Source: Ciona intestinalis (lineage: Eukaryota; Chordata; Ascidiacea; Phlebobranchia; Cionidae). From it: a DNA stretch of 64,000 nt. The DNA lies in assembly GCF_000224145.3 (NCBI RefSeq), contig NW_004191376.1, forward strand, positions 1 to 64,000, written 5' to 3'. The notes below the pieces were generated by a model that was not told the origin of the DNA, did not search any database, and was given only the letters and a program-made list of their open reading frames with translations. Positions 25,921 to 37,800 of this stretch are shown here, in pieces (position 1 is the first letter of the stretch; the number at the start of each line of letters is the position of its first letter). A program made the translations under genes and the position numbers.

Positions 25921-26040
25921 TCCGCAAACGCCATGACGGAGAGCTTCGACCCGTCGTCCAAGGTGTAACCGAAGCTGGACGCTCATCCAACACCAAGTTA
26001 ACAAGCAATGGCGAAAGTGGACACAACCTTGCTTCACCAC
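25921..26040 (-). pseudogene. R2 lineage A RT, motif B-C segment (inverted in the scaffold)
   Basis: The minus strand reads GTGGTGAAG, then KQG, CPLSPLLVNLVLDE and, after frame changes, TLDDGSKLSVMAFAD. These are RT motifs B and C and would directly follow the sequence lost at 19399. The 8 bases GTGGTGAA next to the P terminus equal those at 19392-19399. This is therefore the far side of the same P insertion, or an allele of it, placed in inverted orientation. Confidence 0.8.
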
Positions 26041-26259
26041 CAAAGTCCATAGAAATCACAAGTTAAGAAACGTAAAAATTTGGACGCCATTTTTGTTCGG
26101 CGGGAAACACAAACCTCGTATGCGTATGTATATAGCAAAGTAAGGAAATGCGTAAAAAAACGATTTGTTTAGTTTCTACAGTAATTTATGGTGTGCATTG
26201 TAATTCATAAATATGTTTACAGTTATTATCTGTATTGTAATTATAAAAAATTAGAGAAT

Positions 26260-26699
26260 ATGGTTGGATGTTGTGCTCCTAACTGCAGTGGAAGCAGCAG
26301 TGCAACCCGTAGACTTTTTGCCTTTCCATCGGAACCAGAAAGAAGAAAGCGATGGACAATAAACTGCAGGAGAGGTGGCAACTGGTTTCCGACGACAGGC
26401 AGCCGTTTATGTGAAGTATGTTTTTGAAGAAAAAGCTAAGTACATATAATGTTGTAAGCGAAGTATGCCCAGGTTTAGATTTCAAGAGATTTAGAAAGTT
26501 ATAGCGTTTTTACATAAGTTGAAGTTATCCAGTTTAAAAATATTTGAGCTAGTCGAAATAGGTTAAGCACAGCTTTTGTTTAGACTCATTTCGAAGAAAA
26601 TCAGTTTGAGCAAAATCGGAGAGACGGGTGGAAAAAGCTCAAACCAAATGCTATTCCAACACTGTTTGAGTTCCGAATTGTCCCAAAAAAATTACTGGG
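26260..26699 (+). CDS. THAP DNA-binding exons of the P transposase
   Basis: Exon 26260-26415 starts MVGCCAPNCSGSSSATRRLF and includes FPSEPERRKRW. After a GT/AG intron, exon 26584-26699 gives THFEENQFEQNRRDGWKKLK and NAIPTLFEF. The C-x4-C, later C-x2-H ligands and the conserved Pro and Trp make a complete THAP zinc finger, the site-specific DNA-binding domain of P-type transposases. The C-x2-H pair is split by the intron. The frame runs into the gap. A start at 26188 would only add an unrelated leader; 26260 places the first THAP cysteine at the usual position. Confidence 0.85.
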
Positions 26700-26749
26700 N
26701 NNNNNNNNNNNNNNNNNNNNNNNNNNNNNNNNNNNNNNNNNNNNNNNNN
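26700..26749. other. Assembly gap (50 N)
   Basis: It replaces the middle of the P transposase gene. Confidence 0.95.
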
Positions 26750-27157
26750 TGTAAAGCGGCTTTTACATCAAGTGATGAAAGTGAGCTTTCACAACGAGCA
26801 GCAGCTGTTCTTACATGCCTTAAGTCCTATACTGCGAACCACAACCTAAGTTGCCATGATGATGTAACATACCACTTATGCCATCCATCTCAGCAAGCCT
26901 TTAATTTTTTTAAGTATGTTGAGTCAGTATTTTGTTTGAGTGTCCATAGCTTCAGGCATATGTCTTGCTTAGAGGCAGAAATTGTGAAGAATGTTTCTTT
27001 AATTGGATACAATTTTCCAGATTGTCACTCACTTCTTTCAAAAACATTGCTTCGTTTCGTTAAGTTAAGATTGCATATATATGCTAAGTGTGTAACTTCC
27101 AAATTTAAAACTGCTCAATTCGCCGGTAAAACTGCTGCGAGGGCAAATATTTTGTAA
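26750..27157 (+). CDS. P transposase C-terminal exon (second copy)
   Basis: The sequence is the inverted equivalent of 19667-20074 and apparently identical: CKAAFTSSDESELSQRAAAV through the stop. It contains the C-terminal segment of P-type transposases, about 135 residues here. The identity with the first copy argues for very recent duplication or for one locus assembled twice. Confidence 0.8.
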   Translation, partial: CKAAFTSSDESELSQRAAAVLTCLKSYTANHNLSCHDDVTYHLCHPSQQAFNFFKYVESVFCLSVHSFRHMSCLEAEIVKNVSLIGYNFPDCHSLLSKTLLRFVKLRLHIYAKCVTSKFKTAQFAGKTAARANIL

Positions 27158-27424
27158 ATATAACTGTTAAACTGTATACATTTTAGCCAACAACAAAAAT
27201 TTATAACGTTCATAATAAACTAACTTGTTTTTAAGTAGTACCAAAGGTTCCTGTCCTATTAAAATGTTAGAAACGCGACTGTAAATGCCGAGTTTGCCCA
27301 TACAGAAGACATTTCTGCAGTAGCGCCATTGTCAACTGTAGAGTAGCTCGAACAAAAATGGCGTCCATGCACGCGTAAACAATAGACAAGTTAGTTGCTT
27401 AACTTGTGATTTCTATGGACTTTG

Positions 27425-28221
27425 ATTGCAAGCCCCGTACTAAAAACACGTGTAGCAAAACAATAAAACTCGTCATTGGCACGTGGAAATTGCCTCGCCT
27501 GGCAATCGCGAGTATTGTTCAATTGTTCCTCATCTTGAAATTGTTTTGTCGCTACTTGACATGTTCACGACGGTAGACTTGTTGCAAGATTCGCGTCGCT
27601 ACTTGACATGTTCACGACGGTAGACTTGTTGCAAGATTCGCAACTTCTTGTGTTGAGCAGACTAGACTAGGCATCGATGAGGACATTTGATCAAATTTCG
27701 CTCACGCTTTCGCAGTGTCGTGCAGGGTATCAGTACTCGAGCAGCAGATTGTCTGAAAAACAAATTGGAGAGAAAGTACTAATGCCCTAGTAGAGATTGA
27801 ATATTTAAATACAATAACGAGCGGGTAAGATAGGTGGAGATAAAACTGGGTTTTAAACGACAAATGGCTTCTGCAGTAACAAGCAAAAATTTACTGTAAG
27901 GTAGAGTAGGTCAAAGTATAGGCAGCTGAATCCCTGTGGGTGTGCTAACTCACAATATGCATACAAATATAAGAGCAAAGAAGAAATAGACATTCGGGCC
28001 ATAACATTAATGAAACCCTGCGAGTGTATCAACTCACAATAAGCCTAAAAATAGGTATAAGAGGGCATTTTGCCATATCACTCGTTGGAGAAAAACATTA
28101 TTTTACCCATCTTAACGGTTATGCTTGTTGGGGTCTTAGTCAGACTCACTTCAACAGTAATAAAGTATAAAGCACATATAACAACTCAACGGTTATGCTA
28201 GTTGGAGGTCTTTGTCGGACC
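27425..28221 (-). mobile_element. Partial LTR and leader of the LTR element, reverse orientation
   Basis: Bases 27425-27520 match the LTR central part in reverse. About 27900-28221 matches the leader with its CTGCGAGTG and CTCACAATA blocks. A 52-bp tandem duplication lies near 27549-27650. No gene is seen. Confidence 0.55.
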
Positions 28222-29476
28222 CAAAGTTAGTATAGACCAAGTTAGGAAACGGATTGTAAAACAACGAGTCTTGTTATCCATTGTCTCGCGTCTATGACGT
28301 CATAGTCGCCACCATTACGGAGCCCACGGCATAGCATTTTATTATTGCTGGGTGCTGTTTTTCGTTTAAATATTGCGATTTTTTAAAAACCAAGCATTTC
28401 TGCGCGTAAAAATGGTTTTCTACTAATGTTATATCTTATCACAATAATAAACCTCACAAAAATAATCATTTCTGCGCGTAAAAATGGTTTTCTACTAATG
28501 TTATATCTTATCACAATAATAAACCTCACAAAAATAATCAACTTTTATTGAACACTCAATCGATTAAAGAGTAAAAAAACAGAAAATATCAGGTTTACTA
28601 ACCAAAAACATAAATGAACATGTCACAAAAATAATCAACTTTTATTGAACACTCAATCGATTAAAGAGTAAAAAAACAGAAAATATCAGGTTTACTAACC
28701 AAAAACATAAATGAACATGTTTAAAATATAAAAATACAAGAGTAAAAAAACAGAAAATATCAGGTTTACTAACCAAAAACCTAAAAGAACATGTTTAAAA
28801 TATAAAAATACAAACAAAAACGCATAACATTACCATAAACTGGTGTATCTAGCTGCAGTTTTGCATGTAAATTGCCGTGATTTTACTTTTTGGCACGTAT
28901 ACCCGGCAACGAAACTTAAGGTATCTGTGTAAAATTTGCCTAATATCGAAGTGACATTGAGGTAAACAATACTAAGTTACTATTTTTGGTCCTCTGTTTG
29001 AATAAGTAAGCTACCTTTTTTGCGTTACGGGTCTTTATGAAATCGAAAAACGCGAACACCTTATCTGCTAGTACTTAAGCAGTTTGGAGCTGCATGTCCA
29101 CTCATGTTGGATTATAAATGTAGTAAAGAATGGCTCTGTAGATTCGTAGGTATGATCATAATTATACTATTATGTAAACTAAGCTGTCGCTAACGTAAAG
29201 TACCCTGTTAAACCACACTGTACGCTAAAAACCAGTCAAAATATTAATTTACTTCACATTAATTCCTAGATTTAATATTATATAACAAGATTTATATTAG
29301 AAATTATATTTTAAATGTTAAAACAACCACTATACGTGTTTTCTAGCTTTTTGTATCGCTTACAAGAACTAAATAAACACATGCCGACCATGCATTTGTA
29401 TGGGCGATTCACGCTCTGTGGGCTCTGTAATGGCGGACACGAGCGCCGTTTCCTAACTTGGTCTATACTAACTTTG
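28222..29476 (-). mobile_element. Decayed P-superfamily transposon, 1255 bp
   Basis: The inverted ends begin CAAAGTTAGTATAGACC as in the 1183-2207 copy. A perfect 8-bp duplication GTCGGACC lies at 28214-28221 and 29477-29484. A THAP-like remnant is readable on the minus strand near 29110-28990 (MSGHAAPNC, then FRFHKDP). It is longer than the first copy because of internal tandem duplications at about 28405-28530 and 28560-28800. Confidence 0.8.
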
Positions 29477-29638
29477 GTCGGACCCTACTGCAACAGTAAT
29501 AATAGTATTCGGGCCACCTAGACTAGTAAAACCCTGTGAGTGGTCAGCTCACAATATGCATAAAGTATAGATAAACAGAAAAAGATTCACCGTTGACTGC
29601 AGTTGCCATCGAAGGATTGTGTCCAGCGAGTCACCAAT

Positions 29639-30178
29639 TGTGGGGGCGGCTAATGTTGAAAAGTTGTGGGTTCGCGCTCCGCTTTTGTGGGTTCGCGCTC
29701 CGCAGTCTCGCGACGACGCTGTTCCATCCTGCCCCTACGCACACGCTATCAGACTCCGCAACGCATTGCACACCGATATATGACACTTGTACGGCACATC
29801 TCAGTTTATTGTACGGTGAAAGTGCGACATCGAGCTTAGAGACAAAATGAGAACAGCAGGGTATTGCAAGCCCCGTACTGCCTCACAGTAAAGGAAAGTA
29901 GGAAGGTTTAAAAGGAAAAACACGTGTAACAAAACAATAAAACGCGTCATTGGCATGTGGAAATTGCTTGGCATACACACAACTGGGTAATTGTTTTATT
30001 ATCACGATTAGAATGACGGGAAGGTAGATGTTACGAAAGCAGCGAAACTGCATTCCATTCCTGTCATGCTTTTGTTTTCGCTATACAACGTTGATTTATT
30101 CAATCTTTTATGTATTAGTATTAAATTTAGCTATCTTTATATCATTAAATCTGTGCTAGAGCACAATCAACCGCTACA
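29639..30178 (-). mobile_element. LTR (copy b)
   Basis: A 540-bp reverse-complement match to the LTR at 584-1141, with TGT/ACA ends. The adjoining priming-site-like sequence lies at lower coordinates, so the element body extended leftward. Confidence 0.7.
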
Positions 30179-31130
30179 CTGCTATATACACTGTATTTAG
30201 CATATTTTAAAATACATCGACCATACAGGCTAGCTTAAGTTACTAAATTCAATTATCGCACTGGACCGATTCAAAATCAATTAGTGCATACACATTAACA
30301 ACCATTTATCTCTTTAGGCAGCCTAAATACTTCTTCAGTAGCTAATATACTTTACCAGAAAGCTAATCTGGCCCAGAGTCGTATAAACACCGAGTAGTCC
30401 AACTGCCGTTTATGTGTGTCCAAAATAGAGCAAAAGTGGTGACTTTGACAATGGGTTTAAACGAACTTGTTAAGTTTTGTTTGTGTTTTTCCTATTGTGG
30501 AAAGGTGTAAAATAGCTTCTATTTACCTTACCAAACATTTTTTAGAAAAAATGTATAAATTTAGCCGCATTAAATGACTAAAATGTCTCAAATCAACCGC
30601 TTCTAATTCTAATTTTTGACTTTTTTTGACACAGAAAACAAATAACACATGTTTTCTACATTTTTCAACCTTTAAATTTGTTTTTAGGCCCAAGTTTTTC
30701 TGTAATTTATCGAAAAACATACATTTTCCCTATACCTACTGTGTTATTTTGGACCCAAATTGCCGTTCAATTTGTGTTTTACGTAACAATGGGTTGGTCT
30801 ACTCGGTATTTCTATGGCTCTGATCTGGCCTAAACAAAGCACAGTACAACTTGTCCTCTGCGAAAAATAAATGCGTTTACTGCGTATTTTAGATTTAGCA
30901 GCAACGCTATAAAGCGCACTGAAGCGTGTCGGCCGTGTGTGACGTCACGACCCGTTTTCAGAAATTTCGAAAAATCGCATCTTAAAATGGAAATTAAAGT
31001 AGTAAAATCACGATTAGGTGTAATAAAACTGCAAATAAAATATTTATTTAGCCATAAATTGTGTTATTGTGTTTCCAATCAAGTCATCCCTACTGTTTAG
31101 TGTGCCTTTAAAGGAAAATACAGGGTTTCA
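30179..31130. other. No gene recognised
   Basis: AT-rich sequence with short frames only. There is no recognised repeat apart from the end of the LTR. Confidence 0.5.
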
Positions 31131-32119
31131 TTTTATTGGTAATGGGGTAGATGCGGATCAAGACGTTTATTTTTAGTTTTCAAGAGAATGGTATGATTCT
31201 CCACGGAATGCAGTGTTCCCACTGTACCATTCACAAAGCCTTTCTTCTTATCCCGATTTTCAGTAATGCATGAAGTGCACCAACGTATAACATGGTTGTC
31301 TCCGTAGTTGAATTGTCGAGATTGCACACAACTGCGGGGTCTTCTTGGTAAAAAAGGTGTTTCATTGCCAGTGTATTAATATGATGGACCGCCTCGNTTT
31401 GTACAAGTCAGGAAGAGTGCATCGCTGTGTGTTGTCATAGCGTCAATAATTTGCTTGTCTGTGACGTTTTGAGTTGCGTATAAGGTGTTACTTTGACAAA
31501 AAGCGCCGTAACATTGTACGTGTTGGCTTCCAATGACGAATGTGGTTAAGGAAGTTATTTAACTCGCCGTCGATGCATCGTAGCTGTAAGTTAAAATTAT
31601 GCGTTGAAGCAGCTTGTTTTAAATACGGATCATCAAAAAATGTTTTAGTTATCTGCCATCACGTGAAAATGGTTGCTGTTGTGTTGCTCATCTTCACAGA
31701 ATATGACACATTTGCTGATGTTTAATGATGCTAGTGTGTGGTGTGCATGTGTGCATAGCGTTCGTCATTGTAATCATGCTGACTTCGTCCATGATAATCA
31801 ATTGAAATGCATTTAAGGCCCAGTTTATTTGAAGTGGCTCATTGTCTCTAATTGGTATTTTGAATGCAGCATGAATTGTCTCTGCGGTGATGTGTGATCC
31901 GAATTGGGCTTTGTAGGTTTGAGCCAGTATTTCTGTTGGACAAGCTACCAAAACTTTTTGCCTAGCAGACATAGCGTGTTGTGTAATCATGTGGTTTTTC
32001 CAGTACCATGTGGTCCGATGAGCAATCTTGGTCTATACGATTGTGGAATACTTGTATCTTGTCTTACGAGTTCCAATTCTTGTTTGACGCTTAGGACAAA
32101 AAACTTTTGGCGACCTGTG

Positions 32120-32870
32120 TGTTGAGAACAGTGTAGGATCCTGAATGTGCAAATCTGAGGAATGCAAAATGTTTCTTCTCCAAAGAGACAAAACCTGACA
32201 TAAGCTTTCAACGTTGCTGATCATTGTTTTGATGTAATAATCTTTGTCTCCACGGTTGTTCATGTACTCTTTAATTTGTTTGTTTGAATACCAAAATGTG
32301 GGGTTTGCGCGTGCTTTTTGCGAGATGGAAGTAGGCAATCAAATTTGGAGTTGTTTTAAAGTCGGCGGTGGTTCTTGAAGGATCCTGAATGTGCAAATCT
32401 GAGGAATGCAAAATGTTTCTTCTCCAAAGAGACAAAACATGACGCAAGCTTTCAACGTTGCTGATCATTGTTTTGATGTAATAATCTTTGTCTCCACGGT
32501 TGTTTATGTACTCTTCAAATTGTTTGTTTGAATACCAAAATGTGGGGTTTGTTTGTGCAGTGGGTTTTTTGCGAGATAGAAGTAGGCAATCAAATTTGGA
32601 GTTGTTTTAAAGTCGGCGGTGGTTCTTGAAGGATCCTGAATGTGCAAATCTGAGGAATGCAAAATGTTTCTTCTCCAAAGAGACAAAACATGACGCAAGC
32701 TTTCAACGTTGCTGATCATTGTTTTGATGTAATAATCTTTGTCTCCACGGTTGTTCATGTACTCTTTAATTTGTTTGTTTGAATACCAAAATGTGGGGTT
32801 TGCGTGTGCTGCGAGATGGAAGTAGGCAATCAAATTTGGAGTTGCATTAAAGTCGGCGGTGGTTCTTGAA
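32120..32870. repeat. Three tandem copies of about 240 bp inside Rep-helicase A
   Basis: Blocks starting GATCCTGAATGTGCAAATCT recur at about 32138, 32382 and 32633. Each encodes SNVESLRHVLSLWRRNILH. Confidence 0.9.
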
Positions 32871-32938
32871 TGGTACGTTTAGCATGTGTGTTGCCACAAG
32901 GAATCGTCTGTAAAATATGTTTGCCGTTGGTGTGCCGA

Positions 32939-33758
32939 CGACTACAACCCGATTACCACCTGTGTACGGTTTTGAATGCCTTTGAGAAGTTACGAATGTA
33001 CGCAAATATTTAAGAAACGTTACGTTGTCGATCGATAGAGCGTTGTTCATACATTTTGACTTGCGCACAAAGAGCGGTGTTTGGCAGAGTCGGGACTATG
33101 TAGCGCTGCTCTGGTCCTGTAAAGTTTCATCGATGACAAGAGAAACATCATTTCCGGCTCTGCGGGATTCATGGTGGTTACGATTTTGTATGCCACTCGG
33201 TGCGAAGTCAAAAGGCGTCATGAATGATTCGTTACATTTAGAGACATAACTGGTTACATAACGCACCAACATCACTGGTTTGAACATCCATGGCACAATT
33301 GAGAGTTTCCGAAAGAGTGTCGATATAGGCTCTTAGGTTAATTAAAGACGACTACAACCCGATTACCACCTGTGTACGGTTTTGAATGCCTTTGAGAAGT
33401 TACGAATGTACGCAAATATTTAAGAAACGTTACGTTGTCGATCGATAGAGCGTTGTTCATACATTTTGACTTGCGCACAAAGAGCGGTGTTTGGCAGAGT
33501 CGGGACTATGTAGCGCTGCTCTGGTCCTGTAAAGTTTCATCGATGACAAGAGAAACATCATTTCCGGCTCTGCGGGATTCATGGTGGTTACGATTTTGTA
33601 TGCCACTCGGTGCGAAGTCAAAAGGCGTCATGAATGATTCGTTACATTTAGAGACATAACTGGTTACATAACGCACCAACATCACTGGTTTGAACATCCA
33701 TGGCACAATTGAGAGTTTCCGAAAGAGTGTCGATATAGGCTTTTAGGTTAATTAAAGA
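32939..33758. repeat. 410-bp tandem duplication containing the two-tyrosine motif
   Basis: Bases 32939-33348 and 33349-33758 are almost identical, so the catalytic YVTSYVSK segment occurs twice. Confidence 0.92.
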
Positions 33759-34631
33759 TGACGTCGGTGGATACAAAATGTGTGTAAAGTGTCTGCAGTA
33801 GCAGTATTTTGCTGTTTCAGGCAAGTTGCGGGTCGGTTGGATTTTTGCAGTGTGAATAAACTTGCAGCATACGCCGGTTCGTTTTTAGGAAGAATTGCTT
33901 GTATTCTATTGGTGTCGATGGAGGTTAATTTTTCTAGCCAAAGTAATAAATGAACGTGCAGCGTTCTCCTCTTTGCTGAAATTTGACCCGATAAAAATAC
34001 GTCTTGACATTTTGGATGGATTTGTGTCTGTAGTTTGAAAAAACGTGGTTGAAATTCGACCCGATAAAAATACGTCTTGACATTTTGGATGGATTTGTGT
34101 CTGTAGTTTGAAAAAACGTGGTCTTTCCAGTTGCCGTTTTTCCCGGTGAGATATCCAGAAACAAGTTCCTTTAGTATGTGACCGATGTGAAGGGTTTAAA
34201 CAGAAGGCTGGTCCGAGGGATCAAAACCTAACTGTTCCCAATTGTTGCCCAAGAATGTCGTGTTGGGGGGGGAAGGTTCGTACGGGTTGATGGTGATAAC
34301 GAGTTGTTGCACCGTGTCTATGAGGAATGCATGCTGCCATTTCCAAAAAGCAGGCGAAAACGATTTCGCGTCTAATGCTCTTTGAGGTGAACAGCCGAAC
34401 ATTCTTCCGGAATTGATGGCACCAGTCACGGTCTTAAAGATCCATCGATCAAATTGAAATTGAAGCAGCTCGAAACTAAATAATCTGTGATTGACGACAG
34501 TACTTTCTGCGTAAACGCATGCTTTGAACTGACGTTTTGTGATCCTCCTTCTATAAAGGTTTCGCACAGGTTGTATAAGGATTAGCAGAGAGCCACAATA
34601 CGCATTCAATTCCCTGTGCGTGTGAAACAGA

Positions 34632-35335
34632 TCAAAGAATTGAATACGCGCGAAACTGTAAATAATCTGTGATTGACGACAGTACTTTCTGCGTAAACGC
34701 ATTATTTGAACTGACGTGTTGTGATCCTCCTTCTATAAAGGTTTCGCACAGGTTGTTATAAGGATAAAGGAGAGGCCACAATACACATTCAGTTATAAGG
34801 ATAAAGGAGAGGCCACAATACACATTCAATTCCCTGTGCATGTGAAACAGATCAAAGAATTGAATACGGGTTTCGCTTTCCAAAGTGTTGGCATGGTCAA
34901 CGTACTTTTTGTAGGAACTATGTGCGCAGGTGTAGAGATGCTCGTATGCCATTTGCAGTCGTAGCTTTAATACGCATTCAATTCCCTGTGCGTGTGAAAC
35001 AGATCAAAGAATTGAATACGCGCGAAACTGTAAATAATCTGTGATTGACGACAGTACTTTCTGCGTAAACGCATTATTTGAACTGACGTGTTGTGATCCT
35101 CCTTCTATAAAGGTTTCGCACAGGTTGTTATAAGGATAAAGGAGAGGCCACAATACACATTCAGTTATAAGGATAAAGGAGAGGCCACAATACACATTCA
35201 ATTCCCTGTGCATGTGAAACAGATCAAAGAATTGAATACGGGTTTCGCTTTCCAAAGTGTTGGCATGGTCAACGTACTTTTTGTAGGAACTATGTGCGCA
35301 GGTGTAGAGATGCTCGTATGCCATTTGCAGTCGTA
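34632..35335. repeat. About 372-bp duplication in the Rep middle domain
   Basis: Segments 34632-34964 and 35004-35335 match. Each also carries a nested short duplication of GTTATAAGGATAAAGGAGAG. Confidence 0.9.
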
Positions 35336-35939
35336 GCTTTAAGGGATTATCCGGAAGACTCGAAATGGATTGTGAAACTCCTGCCGACTTTACAATAATC
35401 CGGAATCCCCCTGTTTTGACACGGTACCCGTGTTTTTTCTTGGAATAGGGGCCACAGTCGATGGTAAATGGTGACAAAATCTTGTGTTCCTTTTTGTTAA
35501 AACCTGTCAAGCACTCACTCAGTCAAGCACCACTTAAAACCTGGCCATGCAGATAATTTTGGAGCAGCGTTCGGGCAGTAATTGCAAGTAGGCCTGGTTG
35601 CAACAATTCGTTTCGCAAAGCTTGGTTTAAGAATTTGAGGAGACAAGCAAATACATGTGTCACATTGCGACCACGACGCCTTTTCAATCCACGTCTTCAG
35701 GTGACCAGCTACTTGTTTTCGCTTGTTTTGTCCCACAGAGGTGTGAGACAATGTTGAAAACAAATGAGAGGACAAGAGCTCAAAACGGGCACGTTTTTCT
35801 TGAAAAGCGGCGTGGCGTTTTTGTTGAATCTAAAAAAGTCAAAAATGAGGAGATTGTTTTGCTTTTTTTTCCAAAAAAAATTGACGTACCTGAGGATCGC
35901 AAACGATTTGGGAAAAGCTGGAATCCATTATAAAGTTAA

Positions 35940-36360
35940 CATGTATGCTTTTAAATCGTTGCTTAAATCTTGATTTAAAACTCCATATTAAAATATTTTC
36001 AAAACAAGTTTATACAAACATTCATGGTGGAAGTTATTTTACTTTCGAACCTATAATCTAAACAGAAAGGTTCAAAACAAGGATCTAAGCATGAAGAGAC
36101 TCTTCGCAGGGTTACGAAATCTGAAAGAGAACAAGTTAGCATCTGTGTAAAAGTTAGAATTTGATTGTCTTACCGTTCGTGGATGATTGAAATATTAGAG
36201 ATAATAAGGTGAGGAGGTTAAAGGAGTGTTAAGAATTACAGATGATAAAAAGTTGAACTTGGACAGGTCAGACTATCCAAATGCAAACAGTATCACATAT
36301 AACAAAAAATGTGGAATGGAAATAACAAACTAAAAACACAAGTGATAAAAAGTTGAACTT
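35940..36360. other. Interval between ORF1 and Rep, copy A
   Basis: AT-rich, with no recognised gene. A short duplicated block (AAAAGTTGAACTTGGACAGG) lies at 36248 and 36348. Unlike copy C, no GTSF1-like sequence is present. Confidence 0.5.
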
Positions 36361-36367
36361 GGACAGG

Positions 36368-37079
36368 TCAGACTATCCGAAAGCAAAATGCGAACAAGAT
36401 CAATATGTAAAATGCTAATATGCTATATCTGAAATCTGTCGTAAAAAGTTTAATCCTTTCTTTTTTTAGACGGCCCAGGCTTTTTGAAGTGCTATCAGAG
36501 GTTTGTATGTTGCTTTGCTTTGTTAGCAAATCTTTTGCAGCTGCAGCACAATAATTTGACAGCGTCGGTGATGCAACATGTGGAAGATTTAAAGCAATGT
36601 TCTGGGCAACTTTCAAATGAACTGCGAGCAAGTGCATTGATGCACCCATTCTTCATACTAAGTAATAAAAATAATTTATTGATTTGGGCATTTTTGTCTC
36701 GGATTATTCATTTTGAACTTTGTCCATTATTTTTTCTCAACTTGTTCCGGGTTGAGGAAACATCTGTTTGTATGTTAGCGTCGGTCAGATCGTGAAGGTC
36801 ATTTTTTATTCGTTCCCAATTCGTTGAAATTGTCTCCATCAGCTGACTTTTTGCTATTTCCGGGCGAGTGAGCCAATTCGCAAGTAAATAATTTAAGTTT
36901 TGCTTTAAAGTCGTCATACTTTCCCGGTTACGTATGTTAGCGTCGGTCAGATCGTGAAGGTCATTTTTTATTCGTTCCCAATTCGTTGAAATTGTCTCCA
37001 TCAGCTGACTTTTTGCTATTTCCGGGCGAGTGAGCCAATTCGCAAGTAAATAATTTAAGTTTTGCTTTAAAGTCGTCAT
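36368..37079 (-). pseudogene. ORF1 (copy A), conserved unknown gene upstream of Rep
   Basis: Two frames on the minus strand carry the parts of one protein. The N-terminal half reads LLANWLTRPEIAKSQLMETI, then STNWERIKNDL (twice, through a tandem duplication at 36770-37079). The C-terminal half reads GASMHLLAVHLKVAQNIALN (about 36590) and ends in a Lys/Arg-rich tail. The homologous gene of copy C (57228-58176) has the same blocks in the same order. Both lie upstream of and in the same orientation as a Rep gene. I know no family for it. The short helical blocks and basic tail would suit a DNA-binding or accessory protein, but that is inference. Confidence 0.65.
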
Positions 37080-37169
37080 ACTTTCCCGGTTACTTGCGTT
37101 CTTTTCGAAGAACTGTTAAGACTGCAAGAAAAAACAAATTACCATGATATATGAACAAGAGGAGTAGTA

Positions 37170-37800
37170 TTAACTTACTTTTTCGCCATTGTAAGAATCG
37201 TGAACAGTAATTTAAAAGGGTTTCTTGTGATGTAATAATATATCTGAAACAAACATACGAATCAATACAGAGTAAAAACAGCAGTGCGATTTGTTGTAGT
37301 TGGGCAACGGAAGAAAACGCCACGTGCGACAATTTCGCGCAGAGCTAAATCTTTGAGAGACTAAATCTTTGAGAGATTTTTTTTATTGGAATAAAATAAT
37401 ACAAACAATGGCAACTATGCCGAAGCAATGTGTACAAGTAGTACACAGCTCAGGTGGTTGCACCCCACTTAAAGAAGTTCGCCCACATGCTTTAGCAATA
37501 TAAAAATCCAGTGATGTAATAATATATCTGAAAAAAACATACGAATCAATACAGAGTAAAACAGCAGTGCGATTTGTTGTAGTTGGGCAACGGAAGAAAA
37601 CGCCACGTGCGACAATTTCGCGCAGAGCAGCGGCCGGACTAAATCTTTGAGAGATTTTTTTTATTGGAATAAAATAATACAAACAATGGCAACTATGCCG
37701 AAGCAATGTGTACAAGTAGTACACAGCTCAGGTGGTTGCACCCCACTTAAAGAAGTTCGCCCACATGCTTTAGCAATATAAAAATCCAATATAAAATTCC
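37170..37800. repeat. Tandem-duplicated segment overlapping a LINE 3' end
   Basis: The block from GTGATGTAATAATATATCTG through AAATCTTTGAGAGATTTTTT and ACACAGCTCAGGTGG occurs at about 37227-37510 and 37511-37790. Confidence 0.85.

Larger units (their letters stand above)
26041..27424 (+). mobile_element. P element with both termini, internally gapped
   Basis: Both ends carry CAAAGTCCATAGAAATCACA as inverted repeats, plus a shared subterminal block GGACGCCATTTTTGTTCG. It holds the THAP exons at the left and the transposase C-terminus at the right, joined across a 50-N gap (26700-26749). The left flank is R2-A and the right flank LTR sequence, so the two halves may come from different copies. 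Confidence 0.75.
31133..35775 (-). pseudogene. Helitron-like Rep-helicase (copy A), full length but frameshifted
   Basis: Read downward: a four-cysteine finger (CDTC...CNYC, 35515-35775); SPFTIDCGPYSKKKHGYRV (near 35440); a conserved middle with FDRWIFKTVTGAINSGRM (about 34440); the HUH region YFYRVKFQQRGERC then HVHLLLWLEKL in another frame (about 33990-33920); the two-tyrosine motif RYVTSYVSK (33270, duplicated at 33680); a spacer; and an SF1/PIF1-type helicase with GPHGTGKTT (Walker A, 32000), LIIMDEVSMI (Walker B, 31780) and GFVNGTVGTL (31230). This order is that of rolling-circle Helitron transposases. Four tandem duplications and many frameshifts inactivate it. Sequence divergence from textbook Helitrons is clear, so a related HUH transposon class is possible. 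An unrecognised gene, ORF1, lies upstream. Confidence 0.8.

Noticed and set aside
33025..33659. Two identical plus-strand frames of 74 residues
   Set aside because: They are antisense to the duplicated Rep tyrosine segment.
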